A DNA stretch of 64,000 nucleotides from Rhabditoides inermis (Eukaryota > Nematoda > Chromadorea > Rhabditida > Rhabditidae), in contig CAWZYM010000072.1 in assembly GCA_963966185.1 (NCBI GenBank), positions 27,501-91,500 on the forward strand, written 5' to 3'. Below are positions 1 to 11,876 of this stretch, in pieces. Position 1 is the first letter of the stretch. Each line of letters begins with the position of its first letter. Both the position numbers and the translations under genes were made by a program. The notes beneath the pieces were generated by a model, which did not search any database, was not told the origin of the DNA, and worked only from the letters and a program-made list of their open reading frames with translations.

Positions 1-42
1 AGAATTACGGTAGGAGAATAATTCGATCTGCATCGTCCCCTT

Positions 43-330
43 AGAATTACGGTAGGAGAATAATTTGATCTGCACCAGTCGGAGACGCGCCTATCGGCGC
101 GCTCCTCCTGGAAGTTTGGGATGAGCAATGTTTGAATGAGGATTGTTGTTAGTACATGACGCGTTGCTTGGAAATAATTGCTTATATATCATTGAATGAG
201 TCTGGTTGTGTATGCAATAATTTACTCTTCCACACAACAACAACGGACACAACTGCAACCGATACGAAACAATAGTAGAGAATCATAAGGAATAGAACCA
301 ATAGAACATACTGATAAAGGAATGTACACC
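43..330. repeat. Element terminal block, copy A
   Basis: This copy matches 1915-2220 with few differences. It contains the hairpin GGAGACGCGCC-TATC-GGCGCGCTCC at 81-105 and a run of CAACAACAACGGACACAAC at about 237. The second copy carries short insertions (extra ATTGAATG and GCATACGCACAAC), so the two have diverged independently. Confidence 0.8.
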
Positions 331-394
331 CTAACATACACCCGAAGTATTCCATACAATTCTACAATATTGTTGATACACTATTCACATCAGC

Positions 395-1700
395 CTAGTT
401 TTTGAACACAGAAGTCTCCACAACATTGAGCACTCCAAGGTGGGACGACTGCACCCACATCTTGCTCGGATCCCTGCAGCGAGAGAGGGTGACGTAGAGC
501 TGTCCGTGGCTGAACACCTCCTCGCGCATGTCGATGCCCACACGATCCAGCGACTGTCCCTGCGCCTTGTTCACTGTCATGCAAAATGACAGCTTGAGCG
601 GGAACTGGTGTCGCTTCAGCTTGAACGACAATCCCGCACTGCTCGTCACGTCGATCCGCGGGATCATCATCTGCTCGCCCTTCCTCGCACCGGAGATGAA
701 CTGGCATACGATCACGTGTCGACCGAGCGACACCAACACCACCGACAGTCTCGTTCCGTTGCACAGTCCATTCCGTACGTCCAGATTCCTCAGCAGCATC
801 ACGACCGCTCCCTTCTTAAGACGCAGAGCATGCGGCGGCACTCCACTCGGGTTGAGTGAGTTCAGGAATTCAATTCGAAATGCGAGGTGCGCCTCCTCGT
901 CTTCCGCCACCGAGTCCCAGCTGAGATACTCGTTCTCCTCTCCTGCCATCCTATCCAGCACTTGTCCATTGAGCTCATCGACCGCCTTTGTGGCGAGAAT
1001 GGCGCGACCACTTACGTCCTCCGGTGTGAGCGAGTTGAGGTGCTCACCGTACACCTTGTCGATGAGGGAAGTGGTGATCATCATGTGTGGAGGAAGATTG
1101 ATCCGTCCTTCCTCGTCAGCCTTCTCCGTGCCGTAGCCGATACGCAGTAGCTGCGCCACCCACTCTGTCCCCGGCAGTGCGCATGTTCACAGAGAGACGG
1201 TAGGTGGTGAACAGACGCCACACAGTCTCCCGCCATCGCATGAGGTACAATGAGGAGAGTCTGCGCAAAGTCTCCTCCTCCGACCATGACCATCCCTCCG
1301 AATGGCTCATTCTTCCGGGTGATATCCTGCAGAAGTCGACCGCCCCCCAGTGACCACTTGGGCACAGTGGCAAACTCGTCCCACACAACAACGTCCACGT
1401 GACTCAACTCCACTCCAGCTTTTTCCGTCCGAGACAGAAATTTTGAGTTCACTGTTGGCAGTGCGTCCGCCCGGCAGCATATTGGCACCAATGCCTGTTC
1501 ACGCCACGCACATCACCGTCTTCCTTTTGGCTGTGAGGAGATGGTAGATGCACACGTAGCAGAACGTCTTCCCAGATTCTCCGGGTCCGTCCAAGTAGAT
1601 GTGCTTGCCGTTGCCAGTCTCGACAGCCGAGAGCTGAAGGCTCCTGGATGAGGAAGTAAAAAAATGCAGTAACATCCGGTAGAAAAAAACAGTGCACACT
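395..1700 (-). pseudogene. PIF1-family helicase remnant (Helitron type), frameshifted
   Basis: Three minus-strand reading frames carry consecutive parts of a PIF1-like DNA helicase. The frame at 1499-1708 has the Walker A motif GPGESGKT. The frame at 1081-1491 has a Walker-B-like VVVWDEFATVPKW and the motif GGDFAQ. The frame at 395-1159 has HALRLKKGAVVMLLRNLD, GLCNGTRL and the C-terminal helicase motifs VNKAQGQSLDRVG and YVTLSRCRD. Such helicases unwind DNA during rolling-circle transposition of Helitrons. The parts are in different frames and no Rep/HUH nuclease domain is visible, so this is a dead fragment rather than a host PIF1. The usual host enzyme would be a continuous gene with introns at normal phase. 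Confidence 0.85.
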
Positions 1701-1914
1701 GGTTGCAAGTCGGTCGTAAACAGGTCTCTGAATCACGTGGTCTCACTGGCCGCCCTGTTGTACTCAAAGTGCAAGTGGCTGTGAAAAGGTGCAAACCCGG
1801 CGCACATCACATGCTGGCGCCGGCTTGGGTATATAGGTGATGAGACGGGTGCTACCGTATACCGTTACTTACAGACAGACGGACAGGGCGTTTTCTATAT
1901 ATTAGGATCGTCCT

Positions 1915-2220
1915 CTTAGAATTACGGTAGGGAATAATTTGATCTGCACTAGTTGGAGACGCGCCTATCGGCGCGCTCCTCCTGGAAGTTTGGGATGAGC
2001 AATGTTTGAATGGGGATTGTTGTTAGAACATGACGCGTTGCTTGGAAATAATTGCTTATATATCATTGAATGATTGAATGAGTCTGGTTGTGTATGCAAC
2101 AATTTACTCTTCCACACAACAACAACGGACACAACTGCAACCGATACGAAACAATAGTAGAGAATCGCATACGCACAACATAAGGAATAGAACCAATAGA
2201 ACATACTGATAAAGAAATGT
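1915..2220. repeat. Element terminal block, copy B
   Basis: Near-identical copy of 43-330, including the GC-rich hairpin near 1955-1979. It abuts the 132-bp tandem array on its right and the TCTATATATTAG motif on its left. Confidence 0.8.
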
Positions 2221-2278
2221 AGTGCTCATAAACGACGCTGGAATCGTTACGGTATTTACGAAATTACTAAAGTACCAA

Positions 2279-3163
2279 CCCTGGTTGTGGGTGAGGTGGT
2301 ACGGACTGAGGCGCGGCGCTGACTTGAGTGTATCCGGCCCAGTGTCCATAGAAGACGCTGGAAGGATCACGGTGCTCACAAAACTACAACCGTACTCCCC
2401 CTTCTACTAACCCTGGTTGTGGGTGAGGTGGTACGGACTGAGGCGCGGCGCTGACTTGAGTGTATCCGGCCCAGTGTCCATCGAAGACGCTGGAAGGATC
2501 ATGGAGCTCACAAAACTACAACCGTACTCCCCCTTCTACTAACCCTGGTTGTGGGTGAGGTGGTACGGACTGAGGCGCGGCGCTGACTCGAGTGTAACCG
2601 GCCCAGTGTCCATAGAAGATGCTGGAAGGATCACGGTGCTCACAAAACTACAACCGTACTCCCCCTTCTACTAACCCTGGTTGTGGGTGAGGTGGTACGG
2701 ACTGAGGCGCGGCGCTGACTTGAGTGTATCCGGCCCAGTGTCCATCGAAGACGCTGGAAGGATCATGGAGCTCACAAAACTACAACCGTACTCCCCCTTC
2801 TACTAACCCTGGTTGTGGGTGAGGTGGTTCGGACGAAGGATCACGGAGCTCACAAAATTGCAACCGTAACCCTTCTACCAACCCTGGTTGTGGGTGAGGT
2901 GGTTCGGACTGAGGCGCGGCGCTGACTCGAGTGTATCCGGCCCAGTGTCCATCGAAGACGCTGGAAGGATCATGGAGCTCACAAAACTACAACCGTACTC
3001 CCCCTTCTACTAACCCTGGTTGTGGGTGAGGTGGTTCGGACGAAGGATCACGGAGCTCACAAAATTGCAACCGTAACCCTTCTACCAACCCTGGTTGTGG
3101 GTGAGGTGGTTCGGACTGAGGCGCGGCGCTGACTCGAGTGTATCCGGCCCAGTGGCTCACAAA
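2279..3163. repeat. 132-bp tandem array with 75-bp short units
   Basis: The anchor CCCTGGTTGTGGGTGAGGTGG begins at 2279, 2411, 2543, 2675, 2807, 2882, 3014 and 3089, giving spacings of 132, 132, 132, 132, 75, 132 and 75 bp. The 75-bp units lack the middle of the full unit. The last part (to about 3310) is degenerate. Short ORFs across it share no recognisable domain, so I regard it as noncoding satellite inside the transposon block. Confidence 0.9.
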
Positions 3164-3589
3164 AATAGCACTCCAATCTACCAACCTAGGCTTAGTGTGG
3201 AATCGGTTAGACTGAAGGGCGGCGTTGATGGGAGTGTATCGGTTGTTGTGTCCATCGACGACGCTGGAAGGGTTACGGTGATGACAAAAAATACGGTAGT
3301 ATACGATAATTGATGACTCATAAATGTGGTACTAAAACCCGTTTTGAAATACTATGTTCTCACTCACCATTGCGCCTAGTGTCTACTGAAGTAGTTGCAA
3401 GGTCTGTTTGAGCGGATTGTGGTGGCGAAGAGTCCATGGTGGGCTCTGTAAATGACGAGGATCACACCGGCACGTGGTAGACTGTCATGAAGACGGAGGT
3501 GACTGACGGTTACAAAAATGTCTGTCAAAGGTGCAGTGATATGATATGCAATCAATGAGTAAGGAAGTAAAAAAAAAGCAGTAACATCC

Positions 3590-3990
3590 GGTAGAAAAAA
3601 ACAGTGCACACTGGTTGCAAGTCGGTCGTAAACAGGTCTCTGAATCACGTGGTCTCACTGGCCGCCCTGTTGTACTCAAAGTGCGAGTGGCTGTGAAAAG
3701 GTGCAAACCCGGCGCGCATCACATGCTGGCGCCGGCTTGGGTATATAGGTGATGAGACGGGTGCTACCGTATACCGTTACTTACAGACAGACGGACAGGG
3801 CGTTTTCTATATATTTGGATTGGGTATATAGGTGATGAGACGGGTGCTACCGTATACCGTTACTTACAGACAGACGGACAGGGCGTTTTCTATATATTAG
3901 GATTGTCCCCTTAGAATTACGGTAGGAGAATAATTTGATCTACATCGTTCTCTTAGAATTACAGTAGAAGAATATTTTGAAGGCTCCTGG
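3590..3990. repeat. Second copy of element end with 83-bp internal duplication
   Basis: Matches 1672-1912. Inside it an 83-bp segment beginning GGGTATATAGGTGATGAG is duplicated in tandem (starts at 3739 and 3822). It ends in TCTATATATTAGGATTG followed by two degenerate copies of the TTAGAATTACGG motif. Confidence 0.75.
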
Positions 3991-4162
3991 ATGATTACGA
4001 TAACACCATGTAATTTATATTAACTAAAATATGTTCAAAACCGATTTATTAGGTGAAGCAATGAGGCACAACGAGATTTTCATAAAATGGGCTGTAATTG
4101 GTTTTCATAACATAACGTCGAAATCGCAAACTGATCGTGGAAGTGATAAAGGGAAAAATTCA

Positions 4163-5384
4163 TTATATTCCATGAAACATGAAGTAGAGTCCACTGCAGC
4201 CAGTGGCCAGAAGGGCGAGGAATGAAACAGCCAGAGCGACGTCAAAGGGGTCGACGGAGGAGAACCATCTGGAGAGGAGGGGTGGGAGAGGGAGGGAGGA
4301 GGGAGAGAGGGAGCGAGAGAAAGTGAGGGAGGGAGGTAAAACACACCTTTTGACGGTGTGATCATGGTTCTTGTGAGGAAGAGCAACATGTTCAACGATG
4401 ATCACTGACTGCCGAGAGGGAAGAGGTGGTGGCCTGAAGAATCTCTCTCTCCCTTCCCCCTCTCTCCTCCCTCTCCCCTCTCTCCTCTCCCTCCCTCACC
4501 TCTCTTTCTTTCTGGGTGTCGGCGGAGGGGGGCTAGCGAGGGAGACTCTTCCGTAGATGGATTCGATGAGCTGTGATCGTTCTGTGACGGACGCCCTCTC
4601 GGGGGAGGAACACGAGGACAGTTCCATCACCGACGCCGTCAGCCGTCTGAAAATACCATACTGCAAACTTTATTGTTTCTTTATTAATCGTTCATTGCTC
4701 ATCGTCTTATCCCTCACCTCGCGATTTCCTCATTGATGATGTTCTTGGGCGTGTGATAGCCATGGTCGTCGTCATCGAAGCGAGATGCCTTCAAAGATGA
4801 GGATGGAGAGAGGTAAAGGGATAGGATGAGAGGGGGGGAGAGAGCTGACCATGTCTATGGCTACGGGTTGATCTAGTGATATACGTGATCTTCGTGGCAA
4901 TGGAATCGGCTGCTTCGCCGATGCAGCGATAACCTGAAAAATCTAATGAATGTGAAACGAGAAACGATCAGTGATAAGTTGCACTTCACAATAACAATCA
5001 ATCCATCTCACTCCACATTCACACCAACATTTCACGTCAGCGACTAATCGAAGCTACAAAACTAGATGCCACACGTTTTTACCTTGAGATCGTCATAGTC
5101 GCGCCACCACTATAACAACAAAAATACAACAATGACTTGTAAGTAAACTTGTCATGGTCATGTACTACCTTCTGTGGTTCGTCGTAATCGTTTCTGCTAC
5201 CTCCTGCTCCTTCTCCTGCTTCTCCTCCTGCTACTTCTCCTCCTGCTGCTCCGGCGGCCCTCTCCAGATCCCCCTGCAGTCTGCCCAGCCTCATTTCCAT
5301 TGCAGCTGTCTTCACTGTCTGTGCATTCTCGTATTGTATAGGAGGGTAGATCAGAGGAAGACAGGAAGATGACGGATCCGGCAT
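4163..5384 (-). CDS. Tail-anchored protein of unknown family (245 aa model)
   Basis: Seven exons join in phase: 5384-5169, 5109-5083, 4933-4850, 4788-4718, 4646-4500, 4433-4347 and 4268-4163. The start is the ATG one base after a TTTTCAG acceptor, so more 5' sequence (a leader or UTR exon) is likely. The N-terminal part is polar with a Gly/Ala/Glu-rich stretch (about residues 40-62) and an aromatic WWRDYDDLK. The middle is Ser/Pro/Arg rich (PPPPTPRKK). The last 25 residues include a hydrophobic segment, VALAVSFLALLATGCSGLYFM, ending 4 residues from the stop. That topology fits a tail-anchored membrane protein facing the cytosol. I do not recognise the family. Splice phases support the model, but expression evidence is lacking. 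It lies just right of the Helitron-like block. Confidence 0.6.
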
Positions 5385-5385
5385 T

Positions 5386-6572
5386 CTGAAAACAGTTCAA
5401 CTTGTCATATCATTTTGACATTCACACGAAAGCACGATACGGACACCATCAAGATACACATTACATTTTCAGTTTCAAGAAAAACCGAAGAAAAAACGAA
5501 CAAGATCATCAAGTTTACAGCGATCATACTATCATTCAGCATCCAGCAATCACGATCATAGATTTATCTCGCATTGCGGTATAAACGATACGTATACATT
5601 CAGAAATACCAGTTACACCTGTAATTAGCGAGAGTGTGGCTGAAGAGAATGCATAATATATGAGGACTCCTCATTGAGGAGGATGGGATGAGAGAGCACA
5701 GACACGAAACACGCGAGACCAAGTCGAATAATTATCGTTTCATGCAAACGACGCACCGCCAGAGCCGCGCACAGACAAACAAAGATTGGAGGACCTCCCT
5801 CTCCCTCTCCCTTTCCCTCTCCCTCTCCCTCTCCCTCTCCCTCTCTATCTCTCTCTCTCTCTCTCTCTCTCCCTCTCCCCCGCGGGGGATTATATCGGAA
5901 GACGATGACCACTTGATTACCATTCAGCCGCCCGCCGCGCGCTCTGCGCTCTCTCCCATCCGCACACTCTCTCACATCTTACCTCCCAGCACACAAAAAG
6001 AATGCAAAATCTAAGAGGGGGAAATCCGCGAGGCCAGATGTGTGAAAGACTTGCGCTTTTGTTTTTCACGCCTCCACCCGTCAACACTCGGATACGTCTC
6101 AGACTCGCGCGGATCTCTCTCTCTCTCTCTCCCTCTCTCTCTCTTTCTCTCTTTCTCTCTCTCTCTCTCTCTCCCCCTCTCTCTCTCTCTCTCCCTCTCT
6201 CTCTCTCTTATTCCCATATGCATTACTAAACCACAACGTTCACTCGTCAACTTTATTGCGGAATAGGAACATGAAAGGATATAACATGGTAGTTTCATTC
6301 GAGTATCAATACACAAGCAGTTAGCATGGACAGTATTCAAGAATCATCGGTGGGAAAACGAAACGGGACAAGCGCATTCAAAACACAAAAGAGAGATCTA
6401 CTAGTATAGGACAGAGACAGGTCTGTATTTCAATTTCCAATCAAAGTGAACAACATGAGTGTAAATGGAGCAATGGGTTAGTGGGTGGACATGGAAGAAG
6501 AACAGTTATATTGCCATAGTCGGACAAAATCATGGTGTAAGAAAGGTAAGAAAGAGAAAGAGTCTGATGACG
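5386..6572. repeat. Intergenic, CT-rich microsatellite arrays
   Basis: No supported gene. (CT)n/(CCCTCT)n arrays occupy about 5796-5878 and 6114-6208. ORFs across them translate to SLSLSL or RERERE and are artefacts. The stretch separates two minus-strand genes, so the upstream exons and promoter of the tail-anchored gene would lie here. Confidence 0.7.
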
Positions 6573-9500
6573 TCACTCTACGTTGAGGCGCCTCCTGGCG
6601 GCGATCTTGTCAAGTCTCTGCTGCTCCCTGCGTTCCTCCGCCTCCACCGCGCGCTTGTTCTGCCTGCAATGAAATAGGAACCTAAGGATAAATCTGATGA
6701 CGTCATCCGTTTTGATGACAACTGGACAGTGGAATGATCGTTAGATATACACAGGGGGTGAGCATGATACCTCTTGAGTCCCTGTGTCTGCTTGACGTGT
6801 CCGTGCTGCTTGAGGCTGGCGAACTCGCTGTCGCTCAGCAGCCTCGTGTCCACGAACTTGTCCACCTTTCCCGTCTTGGGAGTGTACCCGCGACGCTCTT
6901 CCTTCATCGCAGGGGCCACTCAAACACCATCACATTCACCACGCACTGAAAGGCACAAGCAGAACTACAGAGGCCCACTGACCGCGTCCCTTGGGAGTGG
7001 CGAGTCGGCGGACAAAGCTCGAGTCGTCGACCAGCGTGCAGCCGCGCACCGGAGTCTTCTCCTTCTTCTTCAGAAGAGACGACGCCGTCGGAGCCAGCAG
7101 ACCTCCACGCTTCCTCGACAGCTCCTTCGCGTCCAGCTAAAGCAATCACATCACACCCCCCCCCCCCCTCTCTTTCTCTCTCACCCTGACTCCCTTGTGG
7201 CGGGGGATGTTGGTCTTGGTGGACCTGCCCAGCACTCTGTCCTCCTTCCCCTCCTCTCTCTTCTCCGCCGCCGCAGCCGCGAATCCATCCGCCTGTCCGA
7301 ACGAGAACGTCAGAGTGTTGCTGTCGGCCGGAGCTGCGTCGAAGCGGAAGCTGCAAGGGGCGGGGTGTGAGTGGGCGGGGCCAGAGCAGACGCTCACCCA
7401 GAACTCTGTGCCACGTCGAGCTTCTTCTCCTTCTTCTTGCTGGCCGATCTCTCCTGCGGTCTGCGGGGGACCGACGCAGCGCCTTTCGGAGTCGCCAGAC
7501 GCTCAAACAACGAGACATCATCGAATACTATGGAGGAATAAAACACCATTCGATAACTATCCTCTCACAAACCTAAACCTTCAAATCAAAATTACAACAT
7601 TCAAATTCAGACACAATCAATATCACAGGTAATCAATGCAAATGACCATGCGTACCTTGAACACCTCGCCGAGTCCCCTGTTGACCTGGTCGAGCCGCGC
7701 CTTCTTGTCCTCCTCTGCCTCCCCGATCGTCTTGCCCATGCTGAGCTGCTTGGCATGCGCCGCAGCGAACCGACCCACCTCAAACACAACTCTCTCTCTC
7801 TCCCTCTCTCCCTCACTCTCTCACTCACCTGCCTTCCCGGCGTCTTGGGAGTCTTTCCTATGGTGCGCGGTCCGCTCATCGCGATCTTTCCCGCAATACT
7901 GCGACGCTTCGAAAGAGACCTGAACCAAGGCAACGTTTCAACCCATTCTATTCCAATTGAACCCTACAACACAATACACTCATTATGATGTGTGATGTGT
8001 GCTATTCTCCCCCACTGACTTTCTCGCAGTGAGGGGCGTCTTGGCGGCGACCCGCGCAGCCGAGGAGAATGTGATGGGAGTGGCTGGCTGGGCTGCCGGC
8101 GGGAACTGGGGCACCTCCGCCTCCATCGCCTCCCCGTCGTCGCTCAGAAGGTCCGCGTCTGCACGGCTACATCATCACTCCATCACAGACCATATCCCCA
8201 CCCTCTCCATCGTCCGACATGAGAGCTGCGTCAGAGGGCGCGAGAGACGCCTTCTTCTGCGGAGTCTTGCGGGTGGGAGTGGCAGATGCAGATGCAGGGG
8301 CAGCTCCCCCGAAACGCTTCGCCTAGAGACAAGGGGGTTGAGAGAGCAGAGCGGGTCGACTCGAACCGAGAAGGAGAACGACGACGGAGTGCGTTTCTTG
8401 ACGACGCCGGAGGGGGTTCCTGTCTGGGAAGGAGTGTGGGCGGGAGACTTGCCAGTCCTCGACTTCGAAGCCGTCACTGGAGTCCTGAACACACGGAACA
8501 TCAGAATTGTAAAACAATACACCAACTAGTCCCTCTCACCTCGGCTTCTCCTCATTTTCCATCTGCTCCTCTGGCACCTCCATCTTCTTTCCGCTCTTCC
8601 TCTTCTCCTTCTGCACCGATATCGGCTCCTCTGAAAACCCGCGTCAAAGATATAATCAATCATTCCTATAAATGAACACACCAGGCACATCTTCAGCGTC
8701 AAAGTCGAGATCGAGCTTCCGGATGATAGATCGGCGGATCGAGAGACGGCTGCGCGGGCCAGTAGAAGTGGGAGTGGCTAGAAGGGACGGGGTGGGATGT
8801 AAGGACAAGACACTCACGGTTATTGATGTCATCCTCGGAGAAGGTTTCGTTGAGACGCGACTGAGAGCGCTTGCGACGGGAAGCGGGAGTTGCCTCTGAA
8901 AAAAATGGTTGCAGTGATAATCAGTAACCTGACAAAATCAGGTATGCTGCCTCATTAAAAAGATAAATGAGAATAACAAAGGTAAAAAGTGCCTTTGAGG
9001 TCGTCGTCTGAGAATGTCTCGTTGAGCCTGGACTGGCTCCTCTTTCGGCGCTCGCGACGGGGAGGGGACGTCTGCACATAGGTAAAAAGGGTGGGGGGTC
9101 CGGCTTCGCCGGAAGGGGGGGTCCCCAACCCTCCCGGCTGGCCATATTATTGGAAGGGTCGAATTTCATAATTTTCGGGAAAAAAAACTTTTTTTAAATA
9201 TAAAATTAAAATTTAATATTAAAATCAAAATTTAATATAAAATTAAAATTTTACACAAAAATGCGAAAGAACGGTGAAAAATCATCAAAATTCGAAATCG
9301 CGCGCTCAGCTTTGGCCCCGCCCCTTGGACGGGAGGGATGACCCTTCCAAGGGGGAGACCCCATCTAATGGGAAGGGGCCTCTCGCATTTCGCAAAACAA
9401 GCCGTGAAATCGCGTGGTGTAGTTTCTCAAAACGTGGTGTATCGATCATACACCACAGTATGCACAACACTACACTGCGATTCAACCCATCCATGATTTT

Positions 9501-10337
9501 GGATAATTTCATCGAAATTCCAGTCAAAAACAATTTTTTTTAAATAATTCATTAAACTCGAAAGATCAGGGGCAGGCCGAAATTGGAGGGGGGTACCCTT
9601 ATTTTACCCACCCCCTTTTTATGTTTGCGTCTGCAACACAACTATCAGCACATCGAGGACAAGAGGGACAGGGACACAAGGATATCTAGCATAGTAAAGA
9701 GTATGGATTGTACACAGACAACCGAATGGCTACTCACGGGAGGATCGACAGTGGCGGATCGAGTGCGGGAGCGACCGCGAGGGAACGGCTCTGCCACCTC
9801 CATCTCGTCCTCCTCCTCCACGGCAACTGCCTCAGCAGCCTGCAATACTCACATTTTACACCAAACCACGTATGTATGAACAAACAGTAATCATTAGTGT
9901 AAAATTAACTTTGAAAAATAAAAATACAACGTACCTTGGTCTTCTTTCCGCTGCGCTTCTTCTTTTTCTTGGACTTCTCCGATTTGTCGTCGGCGGAAGA
10001 ATCGGCCGAGTCCGTCTAAAACCAGATACAATATGTGTAAATGACGTGATAATTGTGGATGACGACCTTTCTCTCGCTCTCCTCGCTGTCTATCCCAATC
10101 CCTCCGAGAGTGACACCGCGGGGGACGCTCATCGTGTCGATTCCACCGAGCAGGAACTGCAAGTATTTCGTATGAGATATAAACTTCGGTGTATTTGTAT
10201 TAAAATAATAAAACACTCACGGAGGAGAGGCGCTTTTTGAGTTCTGTCTTCTTGCCGGCGGTACTGAGCCTGTTCTTCTTGAGTTGCTCGCGGAGAGCCG
10301 CGCACGAGAGACCGTCTAGCGATTCCGCAGACGACAT
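6573..10337 (-). CDS. SAP-domain, NuSAP-like nucleolar/spindle protein (662 aa)
   Basis: Eighteen exons chain in consistent phase from ATG 10337 to TGA 6573. Exons 1-6 are 10337-10221, 10156-10067, 10015-9935, 9839-9738, 9071-8993 and 8895-8818; the last is 6663-6573. Residues 1-39 form a SAP-type helix-extended-helix motif (LSCAALREQLKKNRLSTAGK), which binds DNA in that family. The rest is basic and Ser/Thr-Pro rich, with two near-identical RKRSQSRLNETFS repeats in exons 5 and 6, TPKTPGRQ, RLATPKG twice, SFSAKRFGG and GFRFDAAP patches, and a charged C-terminal helix (EAEERREQQRLDKIAARRR). This order resembles nucleolar and spindle-associated protein NuSAP, a microtubule-binding mitotic protein. 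The family call is by architecture, not alignment. The donor after exon 5 is GC, and three acceptors end in GAG. The start lies one base after GTTGAG. It is divergent from the kinase gene at 11032. Confidence 0.65.
9077..9627. mobile_element. hAT-like nonautonomous DNA transposon (551 bp)
   Basis: The element is flanked by direct repeats CGTCTGCA at 9069-9076 and 9628-9635, an 8-bp duplication as expected for hAT. Its ends are imperfect inverted repeats: the left reads CATAGGTAAAAAGGGTGGGG and the right, on the other strand, CAAACATAAAAAGGGGGTGG. It has no transposase ORF. It sits in the intron before exon 5 of the NuSAP-like gene, and the duplicated 8 bp include the splice acceptor. Confidence 0.7.
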
Positions 10338-11031
10338 ACTCAACACCACATTGGGTTAATTTGCAATAACAAAACCGACAAACAAAACAAACGACGCGGA
10401 TCAAGTTTAGCGCATGTCAAACATAGCAATGAATATTTAGATAGTGGTGAGAGAGAGTGGACTATGAAATAGTTTATATTGTAATAGACAACCCACTCGG
10501 AATAACACTTGAACACTCTTTTATATACATTTCACAAACAAAACGCTGAAAAATCTGCGAGAGAAATTTGAATGAGGTGACGGTGCCCTGATTCCCGCCA
10601 AAGTTCAAATCGTGCAGTAATTTCTCACTACACACGATTGAACACTGGTCCTACGGTAGCGTTGGTTTAAAATATTTTACAGAAACTATAAACAGTTTTA
10701 TTATGAATAAATGAGTAGTTATAGTACTGGAAAAAAATCTTCTGGAAATGACCTTAATTCGTCCGCTCGCCGTCACGCGTGCGGCTGCGCTTTTATAGGT
10801 ACGAGACTGTGCAACTATTTCGCACAGTCTCCTTCTTGGTTTCAGTTGAATCGTCCACTCGCAGTTTCTTTCCCAACTTCCGATCACTCGGGAGTACTGT
10901 GAGTGCTCTCTTTCTATCTGCTCTTTCTCTCTCCACCCCCCCCCCCCCCCCCCCTCTCCCCCCCCTCTCTCCCCCCCCTCTCTCTTTCTCCCTCTCTCAA
11001 CCCATCTCTTCCAGATCTGTTCGCCCCGCTC
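10338..11031. promoter_or_regulatory. Divergent intergenic region (NuSAP-like / kinase)
   Basis: This 0.7-kb gap separates two genes transcribed in opposite directions and must hold both promoters. It includes a C-rich homopolymer and CT tract at 10936-11000 that leads into the acceptor CTTCCAG upstream of the kinase start. I see no convincing TATA box or other defined element. Confidence 0.4.
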
Positions 11032-11823
11032 ATGTTGTACGCGAACATGGCTGTCGAGGACAAGTCGTGAGTGGAAGGAGGCGTGGCTGCGCGTGGGCGG
11101 GGCATTTATGTGAGGACCAATCAGGATGGCGCCCGAGCAGCCGGCGTCCAATGACAAGCTGCCGGGAGTAAACGATTGCGTGCGCAGCGACGACAGGGCG
11201 TACAAGCTGGAGTCGGTGCTGGGAGATGGCGGGTACGGCACCGTGTTCCAGTGCAACGAGGTATACGGTAGCCTACAGAAGATACAGTATTCTACAGTAC
11301 CCCTTTGGCAGGGCGACCGTAAACTCGCGGTGAAGACGGAGAAGTACAGCAAGTCTATGCTGCACATCGAGGTGACAGTCCTCCGCGCCGCCAACGCAGC
11401 CAAGGCAAAACACTTCTGCGAGCTGGTCGACTATGTGAGGACCTCCATTGTACTAGAATGGGGGGGGGGGCAGAAGAGAGAGAGAGAGAGAGATGGAGAA
11501 CGATGGACGCACACTGTGCATGATCAAGTGATCAAGTGGAGGTCTTTGCAGGGCTCCGTGAAACCTGAGTACGTGTTCGTTGTGATGACTCTGCTTGGAA
11601 AGGACGTCCACAGACTGCGCAGCGAGCAGGAGGGAAGGAAGTTCACACTCGCCACCGCTGTACGCATCGGTATACAGACCGCACAGGTGGCACACCGTAT
11701 ACCACTGTCACATACCGTACTCCTAGGCTATCGAGGAGCTGCACAAGATCGGCTACATCTCGCGAGACGTCAAGCCGGGCAACTTTGCTGTCGGTATGAA
11801 GTGCCACAAGCAGAACAAGGTAG

Positions 11824-11876
<53 letters not shown>

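Larger units (their letters stand above)
1..3990 (-). mobile_element. Decayed Helitron-like element cluster
   Basis: The block is made of repeated pieces: a terminal block copied at 43-330 and 1915-2220, a broken PIF1 helicase on the minus strand between them, a 132-bp tandem array, and a segment of 1672-1912 copied again at 3590-3905. The motif TTAGAATTACGGTAG recurs next to each block edge (around 1, 41, 1917, 3911 and, degenerate, 3955). TCTATATATTAGGAT at about 1890 and 3887 resembles the TC-starting ends described for Helitrons. A GC-rich hairpin at 81-105, repeated near 1955-1979, lies downstream of the helicase, as a Helitron 3' hairpin would. I do not see a clean CTRR end, and the Rep domain is absent, so the assignment rests on the PIF1 remnant plus these termini. 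Confidence 0.6.

Noticed and set aside
5688..6340. ORFs reading SLSLSL or RERERE on both strands
   Set aside because: They are translations of CT/GA microsatellites, open in several frames at once, with no start context or domain.
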